Positions 50,906-61,710 of a DNA stretch of 64,000 nucleotides are shown one piece after another. Location: positions 60,608 to 124,607 of IMG/VR virus record IMGVR_UViG_3300030685_000017; one strand, 5' to 3'. The number at the start of each line of letters is the position of its first letter. Position 1 is the first letter of the stretch. The position numbers and the translations under genes were made by a program. The notes beneath the pieces were generated by a model. That model saw nothing but the letters and a program-made list of their open reading frames with translations, was not told the DNA's origin and searched no databases. The DNA comes from a virus.

Positions 50906-52447
50906 TTATCCAATTGTTTGTATCCAATAATCTCCCACACTTAAATCTGTAGGTTCAATAATACTATTTTCTTCTGCTATAAAACTTATACTATTTAAAA
51001 CAGTTGCATCTTGTGCTAGTAAATTTAAAAGTCCTGTACTCCTACTTAAAGAATGAGCATATGTAGAAGTAATTATATTACTACTAGCATCTTTAGTAGC
51101 TTTGGTTGCAGACAAAACAGATTTAGCTATATCAGCAGTATTATCTACATTACTTAAACCGATAGAAATGGGAGTAATATTAACGTTACCAGTTTTATAT
51201 TCTGTTTCCGCATTACCCTTTACTGCTGTTACAATATTACTACCAGTTCCCGGCATATATCCTAAAGCTGTTGTAATATCTGTAGCCGTTAATTGATGCC
51301 ATATATCTGTAGTTCCATTTGATTCTAAGAAAAATCCTGTTGTAGTAGAACTAGAATCTGGCACATGATTACCATGTACTGTAGGAGCTTTACCGTCCAA
51401 TTGTGTTTGAATATTAGAAGTAACACCATCTGTATAATTTAATTCGGCTGTACTTGAAATAATACCATGTAATGCATTAAGCTCTGTAATAGTTGCAGTA
51501 ATACCAATATTAGTTAAAATTCCATTAACTGTTGTTGCTCCAGTACCACCATGAGCCACATCTAATACAGGACTAGAAGCATTTGTTACATGACCGTTGG
51601 TATCTACTGTAACAGAAGAATAAGTACCTGCACTCACTCCACTTAACGGATGTTGATAAACCACAGTATCAGTATCATTAATTTTAATATCTCCATTAAT
51701 AGTAGAAGCCGCAGTTAAAGTTGCATCTATACGTGCATGAGTGGACATAGAATGTCCATAAGCCGCATCCCAATTACTTTTATTTAATGAAGTAACATGT
51801 ATCACACCATTACCGATATGCGCGTTAAAATCGGTTTTATCAGCTTTAGTCCCTATAGCATTATTTAAAGCTGTAATAGCAGATTCATCAGTTGCCATTA
51901 AATCAGCTATTTCCTTTAAAGTATCAAGAGTACTAGGAGCACCATTAATTAAATCTGAAATTTTAGTATCTGTATAACTTGTTGCCCTCTCATAAGTACC
52001 ATCTACTTCTGGCGTAAAACCAAGTGCAGTAGTAACATTAGACGAAGTCATTTGTCCTAAAATAGTGGTTGCAGACTTATTTTCTACATTATCTAATCCT
52101 ATTTGTGTTTTTGTAACATTATGGGGATTAGAAACATTAGCTATATGATTAGTTAAATTTGTTGCATTGGTTTTACCACTTGCTCCATCATATATTGTAT
52201 TTGCAGTTTCTCCAAAAGTTAAAAATGAACTTTCTATTTTAGTATTGGTATTAAGTGGTACAACACCATTGGCTATACCTTTACTGGAAATAGGCACATA
52301 ATTTGTATCTGTAGTACCTTTTATATAATTTAGAATAGTAGAAGCACTTACTTTATAAGTTGCTGTACCATTTTCAATTATCATAATATCATTATCGCCT
52401 ATTGATGTATAAGAAGGTAGACTGGCAATTTTTATTACAGAAGACAT
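50906..52447 (-). CDS. tail fibre protein with repeated short motifs
   Basis: 513 residues. It contains fibre repeats: IGLDNVENKSAT, IGLSNVDNTADIAKS, VTTALGFTP and DITTALGYMP, a triple-helix-forming fibre pattern (L-x-N-V-D/E-N), plus LDGKAPTVHGNH. N-terminal region attaches to the tail. C-terminal IIEPTDLSVGDYWIQ. ATG behind AAGGAGATCGG. Confidence 0.8.
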   Translation of the reverse strand: MSSVIKIASLPSYTSIGDNDIMIIENGTATYKVSASTILNYIKGTTDTNYVPISSKGIANGVVPLNTNTKIESSFLTFGETANTIYDGASGKTNATNLTNHIANVSNPHNVTKTQIGLDNVENKSATTILGQMTSSNVTTALGFTPEVDGTYERATSYTDTKISDLINGAPSTLDTLKEIADLMATDESAITALNNAIGTKADKTDFNAHIGNGVIHVTSLNKSNWDAAYGHSMSTHARIDATLTAASTINGDIKINDTDTVVYQHPLSGVSAGTYSSVTVDTNGHVTNASSPVLDVAHGGTGATTVNGILTNIGITATITELNALHGIISSTAELNYTDGVTSNIQTQLDGKAPTVHGNHVPDSSSTTTGFFLESNGTTDIWHQLTATDITTALGYMPGTGSNIVTAVKGNAETEYKTGNVNITPISIGLSNVDNTADIAKSVLSATKATKDASSNIITSTYAHSLSRSTGLLNLLAQDATVLNSISFIAEENSIIEPTDLSVGDYWIQTIG

Positions 52448-52465
52448 TCCGATCTCCTTTCTTTA

Positions 52466-52720
52466 TTATTTATATCGTAAATTACAAATATACATACTCG
52501 TTTTATCACAATTCGGTATTTTAAGCCATACTAAACTTCCAAGTGGTATTGTTACTCCTGTTCCATTAGGAACTAATATAACCCTATTATTATAATTTAC
52601 TCCGTATAAATCTCCTGATTTAGTATATACTACAGCAGAAATTGTTTTATCATAACTTAATTTAGCTATAGCATTATTTATAAGTATAGTTACACTTTGA
52701 AAAATTTGTTGTATTGTCAT
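52466..52720 (-). CDS. small tail-module protein
   Basis: 84 residues, beta-rich (YDKTISAVVYTKSGDLYGVN, VILVPNGTGVTIPLGSLVWL). AAGGTGAAAAT site. It resembles small beta-barrel proteins found between the tape measure and fibre genes in some siphoviruses. Function unknown. Confidence 0.6.
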   Translation of the reverse strand: MTIQQIFQSVTILINNAIAKLSYDKTISAVVYTKSGDLYGVNYNNRVILVPNGTGVTIPLGSLVWLKIPNCDKTSMYICNLRYK

Positions 52721-52731
52721 ATTTTCACCTT

Positions 52732-52764
52732 AATACCGGTATATCTTAATGGTATACCGGTATT
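52732..52764 (-). other. 12-bp hairpin after tape measure gene
   Basis: AATACCGGTATA / TATACCGGTATT around a 9-base loop. Lies in the 53-base space between the tape measure stop and the next gene. T-rich sequence follows it only on the plus strand, so on the minus strand it may attenuate or mark an RNA cut. Confidence 0.55.
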
Positions 52765-52773
52765 TAATTTTAT

Positions 52774-55700
52774 TTATCTTTTTGATGCATATTGAGTCGC
52801 CGAAAGTTTTATTCTATTTAATTCTTTTTGTAAATTATTATATCCACTTTCGTTAGTAATATTTGGTAATGATATACTAATTTGTTGCGTTAATTGTTGA
52901 AGATTAGTTGAAAGAGTAGGAGTTACAGTTTTTAATGTAGAATCTGTTGATACCTTCGCAGGATTTAATTTAGCCCAATCCCATAAATTTTGTACCATAT
53001 TCGCCGAAAATACTGTATCTCCTTTAGTCAAAGTGGTTAATACACCATTACGAGTCGGAGAAGCTATGATTTCCTGTCCACCATCTTGCGTAATAGCTGT
53101 TTGATCTTCATCTATTTTCTTCGCACCAGTAGCATATTTTTTAGTAGTTTTTTTAGTTGTGGCAGTAGAACTTTTTGTAGAAGTTGTAGTTGTAGTTGCT
53201 TTATTAGAAGAAGCCGTATAACTAGCACCTTTATTACCTACAGATGAAGTAGAAGAAATAGTATGTGCTTTTGCCGCTTCATACGCTGTAACCTCTGCAT
53301 TAGCCGCCGCAACAGCCGCATCAGCTTGTGCTTGCATCATAGATATATAGTTGTTAGTAAACGTATTTAAAGTACTTGTACGCATTGCTAATACATCAGA
53401 TTCCCAATTAGTACCAAGTACTTGAGAAGCTAATATATCATCCTGAGCTTCGCTATATTGATCAGCTACTTTAGACCATTGATCTTTATAATCTTGTAAT
53501 TTAGTAATTTGTGCATCAATAGCATCTGTGGCATTAGATAATTCATCTTTTAAAGCAGTAAGAGAAGCTTCAATATCATCAACTTTTTTTTGATACTTAT
53601 CATTAGCTACGGTATCTTCTGCATCTCGTATAGCACTTGCATCAGCTTCATAAATCATACCTTTAGAAGTAATTACCCCTTTAGTACGTTGAGATTGATC
53701 TCGTGCTAAATTGTATTCATCTTTTTCAAGTGTAATTTCTTCACTTCTGGTTTTGTTTGCATCTTCAAGTGCTTTTTCTTCTGCTTCTAAAGCATTAATT
53801 TTAACGTTATATGCATCCGTAACTGCTGTCTTTTCTTTATTTAATGCATCAATTTGTCTCTGTAACGAATTTTCTGCCGCAGTAGCCACTTTATTCATAA
53901 TATCAATTTGTTCTGTATAATAACTTTGCGCTTCTGTCCAATAGTCTGTTAAAGATAATTGTCCAGAAGAATACATAGTATTTAATGTGGATAAAACAGA
54001 ACTTTTATATTGTGCTACTGTAATAATACCTTGTTCTACATTTTCTTTTAAAGCCGCAAGTTGTTTATCAAGCATATCTTTATAAAGTTGAACCATACCA
54101 GTATAAACTTCTTCTTGATATTGTTCATATTCAGAAAGATACTTTTTATTATTAGCAAAGTATTTATCATTTAAAGCCCCTACTTTGTCATAATATTGCT
54201 TGTCAGTGATTAACTCCATTGCCTTTTCATGTTTTAATTCATTATATTGTGTTTCAAAGGCTTTTTTCCATTCATCTTCACCACCAGATGATTTAGAAGA
54301 TTTAGGAGTAGTCATTTTAGCATTAGCACCACTCATACTAGCTTCATACTTACTAACTAATGAGTTCCAAGTGTCCTCAACTACTTGATCACCAGTTTTA
54401 TCACCCTGTTGAGTCTTTAAATTATTATTAACATCATTATTAAATTTTGCCGCAGTAGCAGTACCCATATAAGCAAGAGCGAGATTTTTTAATGCTTGAA
54501 TTTTATCAACAGTATTAAGACTACTATTGGAAAAAATTGTTTGTTCTGTTACTAAATCCAACAATTTCATTCTAGCAAGATCTGTCATATTAGCATTATT
54601 TAATAAAGATGTACTTTCATTATCAGTACCATTTACCATATCATCTACAGAAGCATTACAAGCTAATAATTGATAAGATAAAGCTTGTTTATTAGCTGTT
54701 AATGACTCAGTAACCAAATCATTAGCATTCGCTACACCTGCTTCTTCTAACATAGAAATTGTAGATTGTTTAGTAGAATCTGTTACATTATCAAGTACTC
54801 CATTACTCTTGATATACTCAGTAGTTAAATTATCAAAAGCTTTTTGTGTTTTGTTAATATCATCAGGAGATTCTGAAATAGTTTTAATAAAATCTTTATA
54901 ACTATCAAGTTTTCCAAAACTAGCTGTAAAATCTTTATTATTTAAAATTTTACTAAAGTCAAATCCTTCTCCATCTTTAACATCTGAATAAGCATCCCCT
55001 AAAGTTTCAATCGCTTCTGAGTAACTTTCTATTTTTGATAAATTTGTCGTGATATCTTCTGGGGCTGTAGTATCTTTTGAAAATTTTACTGCAATAAATT
55101 TCTTTTTTGCTTCTGTTGCACTATCTGTCGCTTTTACAATATCATTCCATTTTTTAATATCATCGGCTGTATTAATTCCAGCAGATTTAAACCAATCTTC
55201 TGCCGAAGTCCCAAGTCCAGTATAATCTTTAGTTTTAGAAGCATAATCAGCTATATATTGATGTTCTTGTTCTGCTAAAGAATCCGCTTTATCAGTAGCT
55301 CCTTTACCAGTTATTGTAGCACCAACTTTAAGATTTAAGGTATCAGGATGAACACCTTTAATAACATCATTAGCATACTTCTCTAATTCTTCTGGTGACA
55401 ATACTCCAATATACTTACCAGTTTTAGGATCTTCAATAATAGGTGTAAAATTAACAGCTACTTCATTTTTAGTACCTTCGTTGTATCCATAAGTACTAGT
55501 ATATATACTAGCTCTATCACCCTTTTGAGAACCTTTCCAACCAGCTTTATTTAAAACTTCTCCATCAATTTCACTACGATTCGATAAATTTACATTCCCT
55601 CCCTGACTCCAAGTATCAAGTTGCTTTTTATATTTTTCTATTTCGGAAGAAGACATATTAACATATTTTTTAGTAGTTAATTGAATGGAACTCGCAGTAG

Positions 55701-58700
55701 CATCTTTTAATGCTTTTTGATCATCAGTTTGTAATGCTCCAGCATTTTTTAAGTATTCTACTACATTAGCCATAGAAGTTTCATAAGCTTTAGCATAAGT
55801 AGCAATACTTTTCATTGTATTAACTTGATCTTTAGTATAAGTTTCTCCAGTTGGATTTCCATTAGTATAATTTAATGCAGACTCATACGTAATACTTGAT
55901 CCTTGTTTACTAGATAATAATTTAGTAATATTATTTTTTAAATTATCAGTATTTGCCGTAAAACTTACATCAAATTTCCAATTTTTAATTTCACTAGAGA
56001 TATCAGTATATGAATTAGCAAGAAAATCTTGAATACTTTGCTTTTCTGAATCATTACTTGTTGTATTAAGTAATGATTTCATGTCAGAAATTAATTTTTC
56101 TTTAGTAGAAGTTTGTGCTTGTAAATCATCTTTTGATAACGCCGTATCATAATTCGTTTTATCTATTTGTATTTGTTCATATTGCTTCTTATATTTCTCA
56201 TCACTAGATAATAAATAATCTATATGTTGAGAATACATATCATTATATTTAGAAATATTAGAACTCAAATCTGAAATTTGTTGCTGAGAATTTGAAGTAA
56301 TATTAGTTAAATATTGAGTAGAAACATCATTATTTAAATATTTTTTAGATAAAGAAGATAATAACGTTTGTAATTGTTTTACTTTATCAGATGTATCTTG
56401 CGCACTTGATCCCAAAACAGTTAAAGTGTTATCTTTATTAACTGTTACACCAGACATAGTATCTGATACTGCTTTATTAATTTGTTGTATTCCTGATAGA
56501 TTATTTTTTATAATATCAGAACCAGCATTAAATGTAATTCCTTTAGATTTCTCTTCAAAACTAATCATTTGATCATATGCTGATTTATAAGGATTATCTG
56601 TCTGTTTATTATATCCAACACGCCCAGAAGAAAGTAAATTATATGCCCCTTCTGCAACAGTATTTCCTACTTGTTGCCAACCTGACATCCCCTTACTTGA
56701 TTGTTCTGTATTATAAGCTTTACTATTTTTAATATTGTTTAAATTTGTTAATTCTGTTTCTAATTTTCCATTAACTAAATCTATTCCTTGTGCTTCACTT
56801 CCATAAGTAGAAATTAAATCTTTTTGTATAGTAATTAATTGCTGTTTAGTCGTTACAGTTTCTTCTTGACTTAAATTACCAGAATCTAAAGCAGTTTTTA
56901 ATTTAACTATTTGATCTTTATAACTAGTTAAAGAATCTTTCGTTGTCTTATAAGTAGCACTAGCTTGTTCTGCTTTAGAAAAAGCTTCTTCGTTAGCACT
57001 AGCAAATTTAGTAATAGCGTATGTAGCTCCAACTACTGCTCCCGTCACTATTAAAGAAAAGGCTACATTAGCCGCCAAAGTAGCTAATTTAACACTAATT
57101 AAACTTTCTTTTTCTGCATCTAATGATGCCTGTAATCCATCTAAACTAACTACTTCTTTTTGTGTTGTATTAATATATCCCTTAGTAGTAGTATCAAGTT
57201 CTGTATGAGCTTCTGTAAATTCTTTTGCAGATTGTGTTCCAGAAGTATATTGTGTAAGTAAAGCTTCAAGAGAAGTATTATTTGCATATGTCTTCTTTTG
57301 AGTCTCTAATATACTAGCTCCTCCAATTTGTAAATTAGATAAAACACTAGCAGTTTGAGCGGTGCTAATTGCCCCTTTACCTTGTACTGTTTTAATTCCT
57401 GTACTAATAGCCCCATAAGCACCAAAAGCAGTAGCTAATAGTCCAACACTTTTAACAGATTTATCTAATAAATCAATTAAACTTTTAAAAAAGGTAATTA
57501 CATTTCCTAATGAATCTTGATTTAAAGCATCATTAGCTAATTCTTGAGCTGTTGCTTTTAAAGTATTTAATCTACCAGTCAACGAATCTGCATATTTTAC
57601 TGCATTTTTTTCTGTAATACCATTAGATTCACTAGCTTTTGCCGCTAACTGAGTAGCTTGAGCGTATGATTGCATTGCTACAGTAAATTGGTTAGTATTT
57701 CTAATTCCAGCTACTTGATAAGATATATCAGCTTTTTGGGAATCTGTTAAACTGTCCCATTTACCTGAAAGTTTATCTAAGGTGTCAGTTAAATTATTAA
57801 AATTTCCTTTAGAATCATATACTTCAATTCCAATTGCATGTAAAGCTTCTGCCGCTTTTGATAATGTATCAGGATCTACTTCTTCTTCCATCGAACCAGA
57901 TTTAGAAAGACGAGATACAATAGTCTTCCACGCATTACCAATTGTAGATCCACTTTGTCTTGTAACTTCTGCTGTCTTTGCTACAATTCCCGCAAAAGTT
58001 TCAAAAGACATACCTGCATTATGTACTAATGCACCAGCTGTCTGTACACCTTCCGCTATCTCTGTAATACCAGTACTAAAATCCATGGCTATATTAGAAG
58101 AAGTACTTTCAAATACATCAGAAATATGCATAGCATCAGTAGAAGCAAGATTAAATTCATTCATTACTGCGTGGATATCATCAGATATAGTAGATATATC
58201 AAGTCCAGATGCCGCAGAAAGCATAACGGTAGGTTTAACAGATTCCATAACTTTACTTACTGTTGTACCCATATTAGCGTAAATTTTAGCCGCTTCTGTT
58301 ACTTGATCAGCTGTAGTACCAAACTCTTTAGCCATATTAATAGATTCTTGAGTTAAACTAGCTATTTGAGTTTTAGTTACATTCATTGTTAAAGATATAG
58401 TGGTCATAGCTTGATTAAAATCCATAACCGTACTAATACCTTTTTTAAATACATCCCAAGCAACATAAAATGAATTAAATGTAAGCATATATGTAGTTAA
58501 TGCCGTTGCGTGAGATTTTAAAGAACTTGAAAAATATTCAAAAGCTGTTTTAGCTACTGTAGTCTTTTCTGAACCCTGCATTACAGCACCAGTAGATAAA
58601 TCTGCTTGTATCTTTAATTGTTTATATGCTCCAGATGCTTCTTGAATTTTATATGCAAGAGTGCCATAACTATTTCCAGCCTTCGTAGTACTAGTAGAAT

Positions 58701-61065
58701 AAGTCATACTACCGGGTTCTATTTGACTTCCATTTATACTTTTTGCATATTTTGTTAATTCTTCTTGTGCGCTTGATTCTCCCTCTAATGTTGTTAAATA
58801 CCCTTTAGAACCCTGCTGTTTATCCAACTTATTAGATAAATCTTGTGTACTAGAACTTGCTTTTTTTTGAGCTTGTGATATTTCATTTAAAGTAGAAATC
58901 CATTGTTTACCATAAGTAACATTTTTTGCTAAATAAATACCAGTATTTTTTTCATCTTCTGTAATACTAGGTAATAAATAATCACTTTTTCCTATACTAG
59001 AAGTTTCTTTACTCGCTGAATTTAAAGCGTTATTTCCAATTGTATTTACAGTAGTAGCTTCACTTTTAGCTTGTGCAATTTCATTCTCTGATTTAATTGT
59101 TTCAATAAGAGTAGCCCAAGCTTTTTTACTTTGTGCTAAAGTTGCAATTACTTTTTTCTGTGAAGTTACAATTTTGTTATCTGCTTCATCTACTTTTTCG
59201 GCAACTTGCACAACATTATCACTAGTATTTTGGTTATTTTGTATAGTATTTCCTACTAAATTTGTGCTATTTTCGGTGTTTTTTCCAGATGAAACTGTAC
59301 TTTCAATTACTGGAGTAGAAGCGACTTCTTCTTTAGTGGTAGTGTTATTAACTGTCTTATTTTCTTTTTTCGCTACAGTATTCTTTTCTACATTTTCTGT
59401 TTCTTTTTGTACTGCTTTAGTTAATACTTCTACTTGAGATGTTTCTTTTTCTGTGCTTATTACATTTTCATTTGAAACACTAGACGAACTTTCTACTTCT
59501 TGTTTAAAACTAGCTAAAGCTTCTTTTGCTATATCGGCTTGAGTCTTAAAACTTTCAAATGCTGAACTATTATTAAAAGATTTTAATTTTGCATCTACCC
59601 ATTCAACAGTAATTCCAGTTTGTTTTAAAGCTTCTTCCGCAAGTTTTATGGTATCTACATCTCCAGAACTTACGGCGTTTTTTAAATTTTTCATAGCAAC
59701 AAATCTATTATTATCTGTTGTATATGTAGATTTCGAAGTGGTAGAAGTAGTTTCTGTTTTATTTGCATTTACATCTGTTAATGTCTTTGCTTTATCTGTG
59801 GTAACTTGTATATTACTTTTTATCTGTTCTACTGTTTGCACAGTATTTTTTAATAATCTATTAGCACGTTCTATATTATTTTCATCTAAGTCAAGATATT
59901 TAGTGATTTCTGTAGTATCACCTTTTAAAAAAGACTCTACTTGTTTTAATTCTTCAAAAGCAGATTTTAATTTAGATACTTGTTCTGGAGTAGACTTATC
60001 TATTGCACCAAGAGTAGTTTGTTTTGCATTTTGAAACCATTCTTCTGTAACTTTAAGTTGCTTTAATTCTTGAACGTAATCTCTAATAGTATCTACATTA
60101 CCATTTATATCTATTGTTCCTTTTTGACCACTTGCAATATTTAATTGTGAAGATAATCCAGATACCGTAGAGTGAATAGCTTCTGTGTTTAATTTTGAAG
60201 ATGTACCTGTAGCAGAAAACTGGGATTGTAATTTTTTTAAATTGCTAATAAGTAAAATAATCTCATTATTAGTTTGTATAATTTCAGCTGACTGACTTTC
60301 ATCTATAATTCTGTTACTTGTAGTACCAGAAGATGAACTTTTTTTATACATAGAAGTAACGCTTTTACTTAAACCTTCTATATTAGTTTTAGCTTTAGCT
60401 ACATCGTTTTCAAAACTTTTTCCGTATAAAGTAGAAACTCCAGAACCATCAGTATATCTATTATCTAATCCCCTACTACCTACTTTTGCTATATTACTAA
60501 TTGATGCATTTACTTGAGATAATTCTGAAAGAGCTTGCTGAATTTTAGCAACAACTTTAGCGGCATCTGTTACATCTTTACCTACATTAGTAGACATCGT
60601 TGTAATTTCAGTTAAAGCTGGAATACCCTTACTTCCATCTCCAATACTTAAAGAATTTAAAGAAGATAATAATTTCTCTTTTGTAGTTAATAAAGATTTT
60701 AATTTTGCTTCTGCTTCATCAATTGATCCGGTAAAACTAGGAGAAATTTTTAGTCCTTTTAATTGTGTACTAATACTATTTGTATCAATAGGAATATTTG
60801 CTTTAATTTTATAATTAGATTTTGTAAAAGTTTCTGCAATTTGTTGTTGTATTCTTTGACGTAATTCTTCTTGATTAAGAGTAATATTAGGAGTAACCTT
60901 TATTTGCTTACTAACACCTTGTCTTACTCCTTCAGCCAAAGCTTTTCCTACATTATCACCTGTAGTTTTACTAGCGGCTTTAGCCTGTGCGTCTAATTCT
61001 TTTGTCGCTTGTAATAATTCTTCTTTCATTTCATTAATAATGCGACCTAAATCTTTATCTGCCAT
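52774..61065 (-). CDS. tail tape measure protein, TP901 family
   Basis: 2763 residues. Sets tail length and is ejected with DNA. N-terminal coiled coil, a Ser/Thr/Asn-rich low-complexity stretch around residues 530-660, the TP901 core (FNQAMTTISLTMNVTKTQIA, AKEFGTTADQVTEAAKIYAN, NAWKTIVSRLSKS) near residues 870-1100, hydrophobic segments near 1220 and 1335 (VAFSLIVTGAVVGATYAI), a long helical region and a C-terminal IASPTRNGVLTTLTKGDTVF, which is common to many tape measure proteins. At roughly 0.15 nm per residue it implies a tail around 0.4 micrometre. No lytic domain is apparent. Confidence 0.93.
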   Translation of the reverse strand: MADKDLGRIINEMKEELLQATKELDAQAKAASKTTGDNVGKALAEGVRQGVSKQIKVTPNITLNQEELRQRIQQQIAETFTKSNYKIKANIPIDTNSISTQLKGLKISPSFTGSIDEAEAKLKSLLTTKEKLLSSLNSLSIGDGSKGIPALTEITTMSTNVGKDVTDAAKVVAKIQQALSELSQVNASISNIAKVGSRGLDNRYTDGSGVSTLYGKSFENDVAKAKTNIEGLSKSVTSMYKKSSSSGTTSNRIIDESQSAEIIQTNNEIILLISNLKKLQSQFSATGTSSKLNTEAIHSTVSGLSSQLNIASGQKGTIDINGNVDTIRDYVQELKQLKVTEEWFQNAKQTTLGAIDKSTPEQVSKLKSAFEELKQVESFLKGDTTEITKYLDLDENNIERANRLLKNTVQTVEQIKSNIQVTTDKAKTLTDVNANKTETTSTTSKSTYTTDNNRFVAMKNLKNAVSSGDVDTIKLAEEALKQTGITVEWVDAKLKSFNNSSAFESFKTQADIAKEALASFKQEVESSSSVSNENVISTEKETSQVEVLTKAVQKETENVEKNTVAKKENKTVNNTTTKEEVASTPVIESTVSSGKNTENSTNLVGNTIQNNQNTSDNVVQVAEKVDEADNKIVTSQKKVIATLAQSKKAWATLIETIKSENEIAQAKSEATTVNTIGNNALNSASKETSSIGKSDYLLPSITEDEKNTGIYLAKNVTYGKQWISTLNEISQAQKKASSSTQDLSNKLDKQQGSKGYLTTLEGESSAQEELTKYAKSINGSQIEPGSMTYSTSTTKAGNSYGTLAYKIQEASGAYKQLKIQADLSTGAVMQGSEKTTVAKTAFEYFSSSLKSHATALTTYMLTFNSFYVAWDVFKKGISTVMDFNQAMTTISLTMNVTKTQIASLTQESINMAKEFGTTADQVTEAAKIYANMGTTVSKVMESVKPTVMLSAASGLDISTISDDIHAVMNEFNLASTDAMHISDVFESTSSNIAMDFSTGITEIAEGVQTAGALVHNAGMSFETFAGIVAKTAEVTRQSGSTIGNAWKTIVSRLSKSGSMEEEVDPDTLSKAAEALHAIGIEVYDSKGNFNNLTDTLDKLSGKWDSLTDSQKADISYQVAGIRNTNQFTVAMQSYAQATQLAAKASESNGITEKNAVKYADSLTGRLNTLKATAQELANDALNQDSLGNVITFFKSLIDLLDKSVKSVGLLATAFGAYGAISTGIKTVQGKGAISTAQTASVLSNLQIGGASILETQKKTYANNTSLEALLTQYTSGTQSAKEFTEAHTELDTTTKGYINTTQKEVVSLDGLQASLDAEKESLISVKLATLAANVAFSLIVTGAVVGATYAITKFASANEEAFSKAEQASATYKTTKDSLTSYKDQIVKLKTALDSGNLSQEETVTTKQQLITIQKDLISTYGSEAQGIDLVNGKLETELTNLNNIKNSKAYNTEQSSKGMSGWQQVGNTVAEGAYNLLSSGRVGYNKQTDNPYKSAYDQMISFEEKSKGITFNAGSDIIKNNLSGIQQINKAVSDTMSGVTVNKDNTLTVLGSSAQDTSDKVKQLQTLLSSLSKKYLNNDVSTQYLTNITSNSQQQISDLSSNISKYNDMYSQHIDYLLSSDEKYKKQYEQIQIDKTNYDTALSKDDLQAQTSTKEKLISDMKSLLNTTSNDSEKQSIQDFLANSYTDISSEIKNWKFDVSFTANTDNLKNNITKLLSSKQGSSITYESALNYTNGNPTGETYTKDQVNTMKSIATYAKAYETSMANVVEYLKNAGALQTDDQKALKDATASSIQLTTKKYVNMSSSEIEKYKKQLDTWSQGGNVNLSNRSEIDGEVLNKAGWKGSQKGDRASIYTSTYGYNEGTKNEVAVNFTPIIEDPKTGKYIGVLSPEELEKYANDVIKGVHPDTLNLKVGATITGKGATDKADSLAEQEHQYIADYASKTKDYTGLGTSAEDWFKSAGINTADDIKKWNDIVKATDSATEAKKKFIAVKFSKDTTAPEDITTNLSKIESYSEAIETLGDAYSDVKDGEGFDFSKILNNKDFTASFGKLDSYKDFIKTISESPDDINKTQKAFDNLTTEYIKSNGVLDNVTDSTKQSTISMLEEAGVANANDLVTESLTANKQALSYQLLACNASVDDMVNGTDNESTSLLNNANMTDLARMKLLDLVTEQTIFSNSSLNTVDKIQALKNLALAYMGTATAAKFNNDVNNNLKTQQGDKTGDQVVEDTWNSLVSKYEASMSGANAKMTTPKSSKSSGGEDEWKKAFETQYNELKHEKAMELITDKQYYDKVGALNDKYFANNKKYLSEYEQYQEEVYTGMVQLYKDMLDKQLAALKENVEQGIITVAQYKSSVLSTLNTMYSSGQLSLTDYWTEAQSYYTEQIDIMNKVATAAENSLQRQIDALNKEKTAVTDAYNVKINALEAEEKALEDANKTRSEEITLEKDEYNLARDQSQRTKGVITSKGMIYEADASAIRDAEDTVANDKYQKKVDDIEASLTALKDELSNATDAIDAQITKLQDYKDQWSKVADQYSEAQDDILASQVLGTNWESDVLAMRTSTLNTFTNNYISMMQAQADAAVAAANAEVTAYEAAKAHTISSTSSVGNKGASYTASSNKATTTTTSTKSSTATTKKTTKKYATGAKKIDEDQTAITQDGGQEIIASPTRNGVLTTLTKGDTVFSANMVQNLWDWAKLNPAKVSTDSTLKTVTPTLSTNLQQLTQQISISLPNITNESGYNNLQKELNRIKLSATQYASKR

Positions 61066-61084
61066 AATACCCTTCCCTTATCAT

Positions 61085-61654
61085 TTAACGATACATCTGT
61101 ATATAATTTTTCATAATAGATTTATGACATGCTTCATTAAAACCATCATCATAAAACTGTTTTATTTGCGTCATTGTATATCTATTTAATTCGTACATTT
61201 GTCCATATAATGTTATTGTACGATTATTTCCCCATCTAACCCAACTAGCATTCTGTGTATGTCTTCTAAAAGCCCCATTATTAATAGAATGTCCTTCATA
61301 ACGTACTCCATATTCGGCTACATTCTTCCATACCCAACTAGTATCTATTCCATCTTTATAACCCGATAATTTTTCTGGTTCAAATTTTACATCAAATTGC
61401 TTTGCGCTCGAAGAACTTTTAATAGCGTTATATAAATTTGTACCACTCATACTTCCCCAAGTTTCTCCATGACGAATATAATAAGAAGGAGAATAAGAAT
61501 TATAATAATATTTAATACAAGTATCAAATACTTTTTCATTTTGTTTCATTTCTTTAGATACAAGTGGAATAGTTCTATCTAATGTATTACACATTTTAGT
61601 ATATCTAGCATATAATTCATTGTGTAATTGTTCATATTCTGAAACTGTACTCAT
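61085..61654 (-). CDS. tail-module structural or assembly protein
   Basis: 189 residues. Helical N-terminus (EYEQLHNELYARYTKMC), then an aromatic-rich beta region (YSPSYYIRHGETWGSM). Located immediately upstream of the tape measure gene in transcription order, where tail assembly chaperones or tube proteins are common. No motif recognised. GAAAGGAGAAAG site. Confidence 0.55.
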   Translation of the reverse strand: MSTVSEYEQLHNELYARYTKMCNTLDRTIPLVSKEMKQNEKVFDTCIKYYYNSYSPSYYIRHGETWGSMSGTNLYNAIKSSSSAKQFDVKFEPEKLSGYKDGIDTSWVWKNVAEYGVRYEGHSINNGAFRRHTQNASWVRWGNNRTITLYGQMYELNRYTMTQIKQFYDDGFNEACHKSIMKNYIQMYR

Positions 61655-61676
61655 ACTTTCTCCTTTCTATATAATA

Positions 61677-61704
61677 AAAGGACGAGATTTGAACCTCGCC
61701 CTTT
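61677..61704 (-). terminator. 10-bp hairpin with T-loop-like sequence
   Basis: On the minus strand AAAGGGCGAG, loop GTTCAAAT, CTCGTCCTTT (one G-U), followed by TATTATA. Lies in the 56-base gap between two tail-module genes. It may reduce read-through. The loop GTTCAAAT echoes a tRNA T loop, but the stem is continuous, so it is not a tRNA. Confidence 0.55.
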
Positions 61705-61710
61705 CTGTAA

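Noticed and set aside
57782-60034. Long plus-strand frames within the tape measure gene
   Set aside because: Antisense shadows caused by the codon bias of the 2763-residue gene.
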